From Ottelia alismoides (Eukaryota; Streptophyta; Magnoliopsida; Alismatales; Hydrocharitaceae): a DNA stretch of 64,000 nucleotides. The position numbers and the translations under genes were made by a program. The notes under the pieces are model-generated. The model was not told the DNA's origin, did not search any database, and worked only from the letters and a program-made list of their open reading frames with translations. This document shows, piece after piece, positions 33,001-44,348 of the stretch; position 1 is the first letter of the stretch; each line of letters opens with the position of its first letter. Location of the stretch: assembly GCA_037367405.1 (NCBI GenBank), contig JAZKJV010005550.1, forward strand, positions 496,001-560,000. Direction: 5' to 3'.

Positions 33001-34135
33001 TTTTGTATAATTTATTTTTATTTTGTCTATTTATTTTATTATTTTAATATATTATATTTTATATATTTATAGATTATTTTTGGGAATATAAATGTATTTT
33101 TATTTGATTTTTATGAGTTTATTTAAATAAATAGGTGTATATAGTATGTAGGTATACTCATAGGTATTTTACCTGTATTTTAGGTAATTTTATTTGTTTA
33201 ATGACTTTTATTTATTTTATTTTGGATTTATATTTTTAATAGAGTATGGATGATATTTACAATTTAACAAAAATATAGATGAATAAGGAATAAAAGAATG
33301 AGATTTCCTTTTATTTATATACATAGGAAACATAGGCAATTTTAGTCTATGTATTTTATAGACTTATTTTATTTTTCAATTTATTTTTGGTTTTATGCTA
33401 ATTTCAATATGTATATGCATTTTGTATATTATTTACAAAATTCTAAAAATAGAAATTCATAAAAATAATGAATAATGAATATAATGAATATTTTAATTAG
33501 TACTATGTACAATGAGGGCCAAAAACCTAACTTTCACAAATGAATTTCAAAAATTATGAAATCAATTTTATTAAATAGTTCTTGAAAATCTATATACAAT
33601 TAAAGGTGATATTGGTGTATTCTGAGTTTTTATTTGGAAGATATGGGTCTGTGAAGTTGAGATTCTGGCTTTTTATTCTGTGTATAAAATGTACATTGTG
33701 TATTATTTTTGTACAAACTCAATTTTGTATTTTTATTCACATTATTATCTGCAACTTTCATGTACAAAATATTTCTATTTGATGAATAAATAATTAAATA
33801 CAAAATAGGTGTCAAAAATGCATATATGAATGAATAAATAAATGAGGAATTTATTGTGTTATTGGCCCTTATCTCCCCCTACTTTATTCCTTGTCGACCA
33901 ATTCCATTCTGGCCTTGGTCTCGGGGTTTGGGTCATAAAATATTTTCAATATTTTATTCCTTTTTCTTTTCTTCTCTTTATTCTATAATTTTGGCATTAA
34001 AAGCTTTATTTTATGTATACTGAATACAATAAATAGTGAATGCTATTTTGTATATATTGATGCTATTAACATGCATTTGCTGGGGTTTTTAAGGCCAAAA
34101 TGATAGAATAAAGGTGATGAAATGGAGATTCATCA
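30089..34135 (-). repeat. 5' LTR of element B
   Basis: This 4,047-bp LTR is collinear with 14,251-18,548, apart from the MITE and small indels. On the + strand it runs TGATAACGAGG to ATTCATCA. Its GC-rich centre is about 31,250-32,860. The outer part holds the shared block ending GGGCCAAAAACCTAACTTTCAC (33,518-33,540) and the segment TCTCCCCCTACTTTATTCC that is also found in LTRs C and G. A 100-codon sense frame at 31,740-32,042 is open in both LTRs but is not supported as a gene. Confidence 0.93.
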
Positions 34136-34140
34136 AAGAG
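34136..34140. repeat. Target site duplication of element B, right copy
   Basis: AAGAG directly follows the end of the 5' LTR (ATTCATCA) and equals 14,246-14,250. Confidence 0.95.
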
Positions 34141-34650
34141 CGATTGCAACGTGGTTATATCCCAAGTACCCATCCAAGAAACAAAAGAACTCCTTCCCAA
34201 CCAACTTCTCAATAATCTGATCAATAAAGTGCAGTGGAAAGTGATCTTTCTTGGTAGTTGAATTCAGATGACAGTAATCTACTCAGACACGCCATGAAGT
34301 GGGTACAAGGGTCGAGATATCCTCACCATGGTCATATGCCACAATTGTAATCCTAGATTTCTTCAGGACCACATGCAATGGACTGACCCACTTGGAATCC
34401 GAAATGGGATAAATAAAGCCAGCATCACACCATTTTCTGATCTCTTTCATGACAACAACCAGGAGGTTCGGATTTAGACGGCACTAACACTCATGGGTGG
34501 GTTTTATGTCATTATCTAAGTAGATATGATGTGATCATAAAGTTGGACTAATCCCCTGAAGATCAAAAATATTCCAGCCTATGGCCTTACGATTTATCTC
34601 GAGAACCTCTAGTAAGCGAGATTCCTTATCATTCGTCAACTACAAATTGA
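34141..34650 (-). pseudogene. RT: Reverse transcriptase of element C, first half
   Basis: The fragment reads through the RT N-terminal region (ICSHHIYL-like, PISDSKWVSPLHVV) to FIDQIIEKLVGKEFFCFLDG and GYNHVAIA at 34,141. The protein then continues at 14,250 with [16 protein letters not shown], proving that B split this gene. Stops replace residues in at least two places, including the region near 34,490. Confidence 0.9.
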
Positions 34651-35170
34651 TGATGATCGGAAACATTTGGGGGACACCCGCAAGGAAGGCATACTTCAGT
34701 GTTGAGGGTAAAGCCTTAAGCTCGGGTGGGGTATGAATCTGCTCTTTGAAAACCTCTGCAACTGCACTGGTAGAAGGTATATGATTTGTACTATGTGAAT
34801 TGTCCATCATGGCTAATGTAGGCTCAACATGTAAAATCTCAGAAAGGTCTGCAATGAATGATCTCTGCTCATAAAGTAATGGATCAACAGGATGTTCAGA
34901 ATTCTCAACAAATATCTTAGAAATCTCAGTAGGAGGTGTCTCATCAGTAATCACAGAAAAAGAATGTATCTCATGAATCTCAGAATTTACATCCTAAAAC
35001 TCGGAATGATCCTCAGAAAATAACTCAAACAAGCCATCAGCTGACAACTCGAAATGATCAACAAGTGAGCTCAATATTATTATGTTTTCCAGAAGATCCT
35101 TTTGAGAAAGGAACTCATGGGTATATATGAAATCAGTGAATAGATTGGTGTCTCGAAACTCAGGAATAAA
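34651..35170 (-). pseudogene. Protease-RT linker of element C
   Basis: This acidic spacer ends in LPSTLKYAFLAGVP just before RT, the same block as in E. It includes an open stretch at 34,640-34,954 with S, E and T bias. It is a polyprotein spacer without known activity. Confidence 0.75.
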
Positions 35171-35870
35171 ATCATAGTTCTCACAATCTATTGTAACTGG
35201 CTCTCTCTCTCTCTCTCATCTACTGATGTTGGTGGCGGTGATGGCCTAGGATCTGGGATTGTCTCAATCTTCACCTTATAACTGTAGGAGTGAAAAATGA
35301 TCTCTCTGGTATCATAATCAACTACCTCTTCGGTTGTTCGAAGGAACGGTCGACCAAGTATGATCGGGGTGGAGTAACGGTGTAGAGGTGTCCATATCCA
35401 AGACAACAAAATCAATAGGGAATCTCATTCATTGCACTGTTATGATAACGTCCTCTAAAATGTCTCTCGATCTTTTGATCGATATATCATTAAACTTAAG
35501 GATCATCCTGGTGGATCTAAGAGGCCCCAACCCAAACTCAGTGAGTAGTGAGGATGGCATGAGATTAATGGAGGATCCACTATCGAGTAGAGTGCGATCA
35601 TACTCTTGATTAAAGATATGGCAACGGATGTGAGGTGCTTCCTTATCTTCCTTTTTGGGCAAGAGGTTGTTGACGGAATGAACTATGTTCATGGTCAAGA
35701 TGTACTTTTCTATTTTCTTTCGCATGTTCACCTTGGTTGATACTTTTGAGCACATGCTTCTTTCATTCCCTTTTTGATTGCAGGCATGCACTCCATGGCC
35801 CTAAGGAGTGGCATCTCTAGAAAGATGTTATGAAGTATCTCTACCACTCCAGGATTAGATAGTGTAGTTT
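35171..35870 (-). pseudogene. PR: Aspartic protease of element C
   Basis: The first part (35,429-35,791) has a basic region and the active site LLDSGSSINLMPSS, with D-S-G kept. After a frameshift the second part (35,188-35,415) has IILGRPFLRTTEEVVDYD. A CT/GA microsatellite at about 35,202-35,218 encodes an ERERE run at the end. Unlike in B, no long A-run precedes the domain. The gag-to-protease segment (KIQKIQTTLSNPGVVEIL) is readable near 35,850. Confidence 0.88.
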
Positions 35871-37038
35871 GTATTTTTTGTATCTTACTATTTTTATTCA
35901 AAGATGAAGGAAATGAAACAGAATCAGAAACATCAAACTGCTCATTTCTCTTATTCAAATCGGAGTCATTATGTACATGTGGAGAACCAGAATCAGTCTG
36001 TACAATGTTATCCATTGCAGGAGTTATCCAATACAGGAGTAGATGAAACAAAAAGAAAATACGGATGGGCTTGCTTGGTCTGCTGGTGTAGATGAAGACT
36101 CCATGACCGGTGTGTTCTCCTTCATGGCTGACTCGGCACTACATCTTTCTTTATTCACTTTTTTGGCTTTTTTATAAATAATGATGGTGATGGTAGTGAA
36201 GAAGGTGGTGGTGATCCTCCATGCTCTGGATCTGTTGCACTAGATATCTGCTTAATTGGTCAAGAATATAATGAAGTCGGTGAATCACTCTCAACGGCTC
36301 TCCCCAATCCTAGCTGATATGCAGGCGACTGCAATCTCCTACCACTCCTGGGATGAATGGTGTCATATAAACATGTAAAATCAAGGGTCATGCCTATCTC
36401 AGGTGTGGATGGATCATGGGCTACCTTCTCCTTATGTCTAAAATTGTTGGGATTGGTTTTGACCTGAGATGGAATCAAAGTCTTCATGGTAGTCAGGTCG
36501 TCAAGCCTCTGATTCAAATCGTTCATATTCTTCATCGGGACCACAAGCTGGTCGAGCGTAGGATTCACCAAAGGTGTCTCTGGATGCTCAACTACAGTTG
36601 TTGCTAAGATTGGTAGTGTGGAGGCTGCTAGTACCCAGACTATTGTGACTGATAGTAAGGAGCTGAAGGATGCAGAAATTGTGCAGACTATTGTTGATAA
36701 TAGAGATGATGAAAATATGTAGGATGCATCGTTTGTTGTCCATGTCTCCAATTCTGGAGTGTGGTGGAGATGAGAAATGAGGTTGTATCTTTTGGTGCTG
36801 GGGATGCAGTCTTCCTCCCTGAAAATGTTGGATAGGTCTCTGACTCTGTTGTGAACCCAACTGACCTTGTCTTGACGGATGAGGTTGGCTACGCTCTTAG
36901 TCAAACCAAATGTTGTTCACCTCCTAAATGAGAGGTGGAGGTGGTGATTGTTGCTTAAGAATGTAACGATGCTCCTGCTGGTACGACACAATGCGTGATG
37001 AGGGTGACTGTTGCGGGACCTGATCCAGAGTCTACTTA
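35871..37038 (-). pseudogene. gag: Gag tail of element C
   Basis: This is the C-terminal gag region, interrupted on the right by D at 37,039. It includes a Q/H/P-rich stretch in broken frames (36,588-36,860), then LVVPMKNMNDLNQRLDDLTTMKTLIPSQVKTNPNNF and the closing motif PRSGRRL at about 36,340. B has the same order. The upstream half of this gag is at 50,916-52,477. The two join if D is removed. Confidence 0.85.
37034..37038. repeat. Target site duplication of element D, left copy
   Basis: ACTTA here corresponds to ACATA at 50,911-50,915, with one substitution. The position was set by aligning both LTR ends. Confidence 0.7.
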
Positions 37039-37697
37039 TTACGAGTCCGTGAATACCCTCTGTAATTTGTGTGAATTAATGTGCTAAAATAAATTTCATG
37101 TGTCGTTCATTGTAGGTGGACAATCGGAATCAATCAAGAAATAAACACTTAATTATCAAATTTAATCGGAGCGGTTTTATGTTTATTTAGCATGGGCAAG
37201 TCCTAGGGTCGAACTCAAGGAATCAAAGGAACAACCTAGGTGATTGTCTATAGAATTTCATGCGCAATTTTTTAGGCGAATGTTTTTGGTATTTTTTAAT
37301 GCGATTTTCGAAAGCAAAGGCAAATGCGGGCCAATTTTAAGGACTAAAATATTATATTCAATCAGACTATGTCCAAAAATTACAAAACTTGGTCAATATT
37401 TCAATCGTGATGAAATAAATGCATTATATTTTTCTGGAATTTTCTGATGCAATATGAATATTTTATGAATAAAAATGTGAAAATAGTGTGAATCACACTA
37501 ATTAATTATAATAAATATTAAATCTCTTTATTTTTAGCAAATTAAATTATACAAGATATATCAATAAGTGAAATCATGGAAAAATCCTAAACCCTAAAAT
37601 ATTGAGTTTAATACCTATTAAAAATTAATTATTGAAACCAAAATGATTTTTATAGAGAAAAATATGCATGCAAATGTAATTATTTTTGGGTACAATG

Positions 37698-37706
37698 TAA
37701 ATAATA
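37698..37706. repeat. 9-bp target duplication of the MULE-like element, left copy
   Basis: TAAATAATA here pairs with TAACTAATA at 38,869-38,877, with one mismatch. The 5' LTR of D has the empty site (GTAAATAATAAATAATTCTA near 48,265). Confidence 0.75.
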
Positions 37707-38868
37707 GGAATTTTTACACCCATGACCCTGAGTAATCTTGCAATAACATTCATAACCCTGCATAATCATGAATTACATTAGAAACCATGCATAATAACTC
37801 CATCTCACACTCATAACCCTCCGTTAATTTAATACGTTAACTCAACCATATGAGTGAGTTAATCTAACCCATATATCATCTAACGGCTAGTATTAGTCAA
37901 AATAAAAAAGGCAATCTATGATTTAACAGATTTATTCCAAGTTGGATTGGGAGGGCTTCAAGCAGGTCGGTAGGTGGGAGGCTTCGTCAGCTTCGGCAGC
38001 TTCGAGCAGGAGGAGAAGCTCGACAGGGAGGGCTTCGTCCAAGGGAGGGGACCACGCGGGGGGTGGAGTGGGGGCTTCGAGCGAGGGAGGGCATCACGGC
38101 ATCGGGGGAGGGGAGATCAAGCGGCGGGGCGAGGCAGCTTCGAGCGAGTGAGGGAGGGCATCGGTGCGGCGGGCTTCGAGGGAGGCCAGCTTCGTGTTGC
38201 AGGTCGATGGGAGGATGGAGGTTTGCTGGCCAGGGGGCTCATGGCGGGGGGGTAACGTTGAGCTCGACAGGCGGGGGGCCTTCGAGCAGCTCGTGGGCGG
38301 GGGGGTCTTCGAGGAGCAGGGAAGCACGGCGAGGGGCTTCGCGGAGCAGGGAGAAAGCTCGCGGGTGAGATCGACGGGAAGCAGGGGATCGATCGACGGG
38401 TGGGGGTGGCGCTCGGCGCGGAGGGGGGCGGGGGCCTTCTCGAGCAGCTCGCTTCGGGTAGCAGGGGATCTCGAGGGGGTGTGCTTAGGGAGAGGGAAGC
38501 ACGACGGAGGGGCTTCACGGAGAGGGGAAGCGAGGGGGAGCAGGTTTCGAGCAGGACAGGGAGAAACAGCATGGGGAGTTTCATAGGTGGTCGGATGCAG
38601 AGGTGCTCAGCGGTGGGGAGGGATTGGCATGCAGGGTGCTGCTCAACAGGGGGAAGAGGAGGAGATGGCATGATCTGTAAATAAAATTGAATATTAGGGG
38701 TATTTTTTTCTTTTAAATGGAAACCGTCACGTATACCAAACGGAACATAACACAGGGCTACGTCATGTAAGAGTTAAGAATTACTCGAGGTTTCTTGTGT
38801 AATTCATGATTACGCAGGGTTATGAATGTTATTGCAAGATTACTCAGGGTTATGGGTGTAAAAATCCC
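37707..38868. mobile_element. MULE-like DNA transposon with GC-rich core in the D 3' LTR
   Basis: The insertion is 1,162 bp and absent from the other LTR. Long terminal inverted repeats begin GGAATTTTTACACCC / GGGATTTTTACACCC and stay alike for about 75 bases (TGAGTAATCTTGCAATAACA shared). A 9-bp target duplication fits Mutator-like elements. Subterminal repeats of the form CATAACCCTG-GTAATC recur at about 25-30-base steps in both ends. The core (about 37,930-38,690) is very GC-rich, with about nine variants of CTTCGAGCAGG. Frames through the core on both strands are low-complexity and have no recognised domain. No transposase was seen, so it is non-autonomous. Pack-MULE cargo is possible but unproven. 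Confidence 0.85.
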
Positions 38869-41543
38869 TAACTAATAACTATTCTATGATCGGTGAATTT
38901 TTGGTAATTTTTCGAGCAATTGTTAATTAAATATGAATTCAAGAGCGTTAAGTTAGCAAAATATATAAGATTCCATAAAAATATTAATTATTAATTAACC
39001 ACATAGCATAAAAATGTGAATCAAGTGCCATAATGTAAAGAATTAGTTGATGAATAAAGTGCCTATTTTTAAGTAATAAAAAGATGCAAAATGATTGTTC
39101 AAATACATATGAAAGTTGAGGCTCTAACTGCAAATTACATTAATAAAATAAATAAATAAGTGCAGAACAGAGACTGAAGTGTAAATACAATTACATATAA
39201 GGGTATCTAAGAAAAACTTCCATAGGTTCATGTGCTCCTCACATGACCCCTGGGTGGTGGGCTTTAGCGTGATATGGCAAATCTCTAGGGGGTTGTAGCA
39301 AATGTTCCACACCCCACGTGCGTATCACATGCGGGGTTCTTCTGGTGAATGGAGAATGCTCGAGGGCCTTCTTGCAAAATTCCAAGATAGGCACATGCAC
39401 CTCATGTGCTCCCTTGGATTGTTGGACCTCATGTCCTTGGCGGGGCAGTGATGGCTTCGAGGTGGAGGAGGTCTGCCTTTGTTTGTGTAGTAGGCAGAGG
39501 ACAACGGAGGAGCTATGGAAGAAGTGGTACAACCGATGTTGAAGGAGAGGGGGTCGTTCGACACATGACCGGCTATTGGAGTGGAGACGGTTAAGCTGAT
39601 GGAGTCGACTACTACAGGGACGGTTGTCAATGAAGATCTGAGTCGTGGAGTGCGACGGCCCTGGGAGGAGTCACTATGGAGGTCCTCTGTAGTTAGAGCA
39701 GCCGGGGACAAAAGCAGTCGTTGGAGCGTGTTGAAGAAGGAGGTCCTCTATTGGAGCTCATCGTTAGGATCGAGGCGGAGATGAAGACCGCACCGTGGAG
39801 TGTGCCGATATGAGGCGGAGCGGATGGTGGTGCCTGGAGGAAGTGGAAGGTGTATTAGCTCGACGGTGAATCAGAGTAAAGGAGCAACGAGCATCTTGGA
39901 AACTCAAACTGCACGGTCGAAGATGGCCAGACCTCGCCGTAGCAAAAGGAGGTAGTGGGTGGACGTTGTCACTATCAGCCAACCTGATAAGCTATGTGAA
40001 TCGGGTGAATCGATGGATGATGAAACGGAGGGGCGGTGCCTCTTAAATAGAGGAGGCGACAGGGATTGATTGGCAGTGGCAGTGGGGCTGACGAGATTTA
40101 GTAGGGATGATTGGATTCGAGGGAGGAGATTGGGAAGGGAATCTGGGACGAGGCGGTGGCGCAATCATTATGGGATTCGATTGGAGGAGGTAACAAGGGA
40201 CAGCGCGAGATAGAGGGAGATTGAGTGAGGGGGTGGCGGCGTGCGAGATTGGCGGAGGCAAGCGGCGGTCGTGATATTCGCGGAGGAGGGCGGCGGTACA
40301 GCTTCAGATGTAAGGGGGTGAAAATTAGGGGAGAAAGGGGAACGTGCAGTGGACGTATGATCGGTAGAGATCGGACGGTCGAGATAGGGCTACATGGATT
40401 TCTATTATTATTATTATTAAATAGTTTTTAAAAACTGTTAATAAATAAATGAAAAAAATAAATGTGAAAATTGAGTGACACGTGGCGGCTTCAGGAGCTA
40501 TCACGTCTCAGCTCCAGAAAATTCGAAAAATTAATGAAAAGATAAAATTAAAAAGAAATAGCAAATGACCTTGGATTGAAAATTTTCTTTACAAAAGTTG
40601 CTCGTCTCGATTAGATCTACAACTTTTATGAAGGGGCCAAAACTAAAATAGGTCATTTGCACAAAGTGATATTTTTGGGGTACTCTATGTACATAGAATA
40701 CCTTGATTTTTGAATTTTGTGATTTTTTTATCATTTTTAATTAAGATAAAAAAATAATGAAAATATGATAAAATCAAAGATAAATATTTACACATTACTA
40801 TATTTTTTGGATTTTAATTAAGAAAATGAAGAAATAAAATAAAGTACGGAAAAGACAACTTTTGTACAAATTATTAGTAAACACTCAGACTTGGATAGTT
40901 TCTTTGATTTTGGTTTTATTTTAGGTTTGGATTTTTGCATATTTTAGTAAAACTTTTGTAAAAGAAAATAAAATAAATAAAATAAAATAAAAAGGGTTAA
41001 TTATGTACATAAAATAATAGGTCAAAATTGTCTAAAATACATAATGTACAAAAGAGGCCCAAAACCCAACTTTTAAATATGAGCTCTAATTCACTTAAAC
41101 GTGGTCTTGTTTTGAAGGTAATTGATTGTACATTAGTTCAAAAATAAGTAAGATCAGATCGGACACTATATGAGAAAGATACCAGTATTTTAGTTCGATC
41201 ATTCTGGAATTAGGGTTTGGATTTCTAGTCCTCTTATTTATGTTAGTGATTTTTTGTATTTTTCTTTTATTCTTGTTAATGATATATACACAATGGAGGT
41301 TTTTTCAGGTGATTTGGAGTTCGCATGAATTAATTAAAAATAAGGGAAGTTAGCATATTTTATAGGGTCAATTGGACTGGAATTTTTGGCTTCTTATTTT
41401 ATGCAATTATGAATGATAAAATGTTATTATTATTTACATGTCCATGAATGTTAATTATGCAAAATAGATGATGAAATGCCAATGACTTTTGGGGATCTAA
41501 GCTTTATTAATGTCTTTTAGAGTGATGAATCTAAGATTCAACA

Positions 41544-41557
41544 ACCCCCTATACTTA
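41544..41557 (-). other. Polypurine tract of element D
   Basis: The sense strand reads TAAGTATAGGGGGT directly before TGTTGAATC, the LTR start. The adjacent ATGCT/AGCAT pair forms a small stem as at the PPT of B. Confidence 0.85.
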
Positions 41558-43340
41558 AACCATGCTCGTCCCCAAGCATCAAATTAAATGAAGTGAGGTG
41601 AAATGAGATTGTTGTTCCATACCAAGGCCATGAGCAAAAGGTGAAAATGGAGATAGACTCGACCTTTGGATTATTAATTTGGCTGAACTCCTATGAGAAT
41701 TAGGGTTTTAAAATCAACGGCCTCCAAGTTCTACACATCATTGTCACAATTTTGGCTCAGAAGTCATCTTAGATTTGTCCCCTTCCCAAAGCATACCCCA
41801 TGAACATTGAACAATTGTCTCATGTATGTGAAATGTTTTAGCTCTTCCCATCAAGAATGACGGACTACCATACGAACCTCTCCTCTAATAACACGTCCTC
41901 GGGGAGTCAGGTATTTCCTTCTAAGGTCTGTTGCGTTGTGTTCACAATCAAAAAGGGGGAGAAATTAGAAGAATGGGAAAAGAAATGGAGGGTGACCATT
42001 GTAGTCACCTCTCCTTGTGAAACTAGTTTAGCCAAGTCTCCACCAAGATTTACAGGTTGTCTTGAATCTTGTACTTTTTTGGTCAAATATTTATTTGGTA
42101 TTTGGCTTCTTTTTGTTTAGATTTTTGGTAGCTCTACGCGGATCTTGTTGTACCCCTACGGATATGGAATCTGTTTTTCGTACATGTTTTGGGGTCTTAG
42201 AAACAATTATTCACATCTGTCCATCCCTTTTCTGAAGCTTTATTTCAACCCGTACTCCGATCTTTAGATGCCCATGCTACCAGAAAAGAAACTCACACAG
42301 TCTTCCAACACCACGTCTGAGTTGAGCTAAGTACATAGTGCGAGAGGTACAAATTAATTCCCTATTCAAGAGTCGTACCCAGAATGAGGCAACCAGGTTA
42401 GACACTAAGAATCAACTTCTGCACATTGTCATGTGGAACTCAAAGAATTAAGTCAAAGACCTGAAGCATCTAAAATCCTATTTCTCGGTGAAGTTCCTTT
42501 GAAAATTAGGTGGATTAAGGTCAAGTTAAGGCCACTCTCGATTCCTGGTCATAACTCGATTTAGAACCTAAGGACTTTTCACAAATGCATAAGCATGAAG
42601 TACAGGATGAAGTGCAGATGCTGAAATACAAATATAAATATGAAATTTTAATTGCTTTTTCTTCTTCTTTTTTTATGTAGAGAATTTTTTCAAAAATGAA
42701 TAAGAAGACATTTTTCAAAACTTTTGTTACACATGCAGTGGTAGTTGCAAAATACAAAGTTAGTTTTTTTGTAGATTTTACAAGTTAGTTACCCACCCTA
42801 TAGATAAGAATATATACTAATGTGAAAGTACGAGCTATGGATAAAATATATACAGAGTATATATACACACCCCCATATACTTAGCGAGTGTTATGTCCTT
42901 AGAGCACAAGAAGTGCAGAGAAGACATAGCTCGGGGTAAGCGTAAGAGAGTGAAAAAGAAAAAGAAAAATAAAGATCGGCTCGCCCCCCTATACTTAGGC
43001 TGTGAAAAGTCTAAGTATAGAAGAAGGGAGAAAAATGAGGCAGACGAGGACGTGGAATTCGAATGAGGAGAGTATATACAGTGGGCATTGGGTCGCCCTT
43101 TACTTATGCTCTGGTCAACCTAAGTATGAAAGAAGGGTGTAAATGGGGCAGTTGAGGGCAGACGTGGATGAGGAGAGTGGCATATAGAGATGGCATCGCC
43201 CCCCCCCCATACTTAGGCCTTGTCCTAAGTAGAGGAAGAAGAAGTACAAGGAACCGATGGGGTTGGGAGGGAGGGTTGCCAATGATTAAGGAGGTTTTCG
43301 GCAGATATTTTTGTGAGCATGTAGTGGGAGGTCAGAATGA
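41558..43340 (-). other. 3' noncoding region of element D
   Basis: This 1.8-kb stretch aligns in pieces with 18,561-21,337 of B: the TCAACCCGTACTCC segment near 42,245, CAAAGAATTAAGTC near 42,435, and the PPT-like array. The 430-bp duplicated stretch of B has no clear counterpart. No ORF of interest was found. Confidence 0.7.
42869..43234 (-). repeat. Array of four PPT-like hairpin units in element D
   Basis: Units begin near 42,869, 42,983, 43,094 and 43,199, about 100 bases apart as in B. Unit two has a perfect 10-bp stem (CTATACTTAG/CTAAGTATAG) followed in sense by a G6 run. Unit four has TACTTAGG/CCTAAGTA and a C10 run on the + strand. Unit three is decayed. Unit one contains GTTATGTC/GACATAGC like unit one of B. 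Number, order and spacing match B although the elements differ greatly. Confidence 0.78.
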
Positions 43341-44340
43341 TTGAAGAAGATGAAGCAAACAAGTCTCAGCTATCATCAGTGTTATCCTCAGCAGAATCAT
43401 GTCGGAGAGTGTTATGATAGGAAAACGATGAAGCATATGAATCAGATGATTCCCAATTGGAGTTATCCTCAGAAGAATAATACTTGAAGGTAGGGGTACT
43501 CCAAATATTCTTATTTTAAGCTACTTTATCAAGATGTGCTTAGTCTTGTGGTCAATTGCCTCATCCTCGGATGATGAATATTCTGAAGCACCGGTCTCAG
43601 TATGGTCATAAGAGATTATTCCAGTATATTTAATGAGACCAGAAGATTTGTCTCTTGAGGAATAGTAGTGAGGGGTAGGAGTCATCCAACAGGAGTCAAT
43701 ATTCGGCTACTTGCTTAGATAGGACATCAGGGCTGCCGAACTAAGCTCATTAATAAAGATCGCCTTATCTGGACCTAATGAGGAATTAACAGAAGATTCC
43801 TCTTTCGGTGTATCAAAGATGACTTTCTTAGTTGGTTTAACAAATAACTGACTAGATGAAGGAGCGGCTGGAATGGGCATTTCGGTCCATGTTTTCTGTG
43901 AAGGTGCAGGTCCTGATAGTGAGATGTTGATAATCGGGTCTTCAGATGGATAACCATTGAAATATTCCTCCATGGTCAGCGGACATCCCGCGTATTTGTT
44001 CTCAATTGACTTGATGTTGGTGCATTCCTATGTTGGGTCAATTTAATTAAGGTGGTTAGAGGAGGTCTTGTTCGACTCAGGGTTATCCCATGCTTATGTA
44101 TCCTCATCATAAGCACCATAAAATGCATGTATCAAGTGCTCTTTCATGGGATTTTTCGTGGTAGTGATTGAGGTCCAAGCTGTGGGAAATGGAAGGGTGA
44201 GGTGAGTCTCTGAACTAATGGTCTGATCAACAGTCGTTATCTCAGTTGTAGCAGCGGGATAGGGCTCTTCTACCGCTTGATGGTTACGATTTTTGACGGC
44301 TTTGTGGGTTGCCTTGGAATATCATGTTTCCTCAAAGTCT
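43341..44340 (-). pseudogene. Unrecognised S/E/P-rich frames in element D
   Basis: Between the protease-like domain and the 3' noncoding region lies about 1 kb where RT would start in B or C. It has only short broken frames, the clearest at 43,707-43,973 (88 codons, S- and P-rich with MEEYFNGYPSEDP). No RT motif (FMDD, PFGLCN, DSKWV) was seen. It may derive from the protease-RT linker, which is acidic in relatives, or be a lineage-specific ORF. No function can be given. Confidence 0.5.
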
Positions 44341-44348
44341 GGATGAGA

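Larger units (their letters stand above)
14251..34135 (-). mobile_element. Element B: complete Athila-type retrotransposon, 19.9 kb
   Basis: This is a full-length - strand element. It has a 3' LTR at 14,251-18,548, PPT at 18,549, a 2.8-kb 3' noncoding region, pol and gag at about 21,340-27,940, a leader, PBS at 30,069-30,086 and a 5' LTR at 30,089-34,135. Both LTRs start TGATAACGAGG and end ATTCATCA on the + strand. Target duplications AAGAG are perfect. In the first 107 aligned LTR bases there are seven differences, all transitions, so B is one of the younger insertions here. Gag-pol is nearly complete but holds several stops and shifts. No env-like ORF was found. Confidence 0.95.
37039..41543 (-). 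repeat. 3' LTR of element D
   Basis: It runs on the + strand from TTACGAGTCCGTG to GATTCAACA. Without the MULE-like insertion (37,707-38,868) and its duplicated 9 bp it is about 3,334 bases, close to the 3,315 of the 5' LTR. It lacks the usual TG start: the + strand reads TT here and TC in the 5' copy. The GC-rich centre (about 39,230-40,400) is followed by an ATT microsatellite at about 40,400. The outer part carries the shared AGGCCCAAAACCCAACTTTT block at about 41,056-41,075. Confidence 0.88.

Noticed and set aside
38117..38671. 184-codon P/S-rich frame on the - strand in the MULE-like core
   Set aside because: The frame follows GC-rich repeated phrases, overlaps open frames on the + strand, and shows no domain. 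Openness is expected from the low TA content.
41544..43340. A second, degenerate pol in the D 3' region
   Set aside because: No RT, RNase H or integrase block was found in any frame; similarity to B is limited to noncoding segments.
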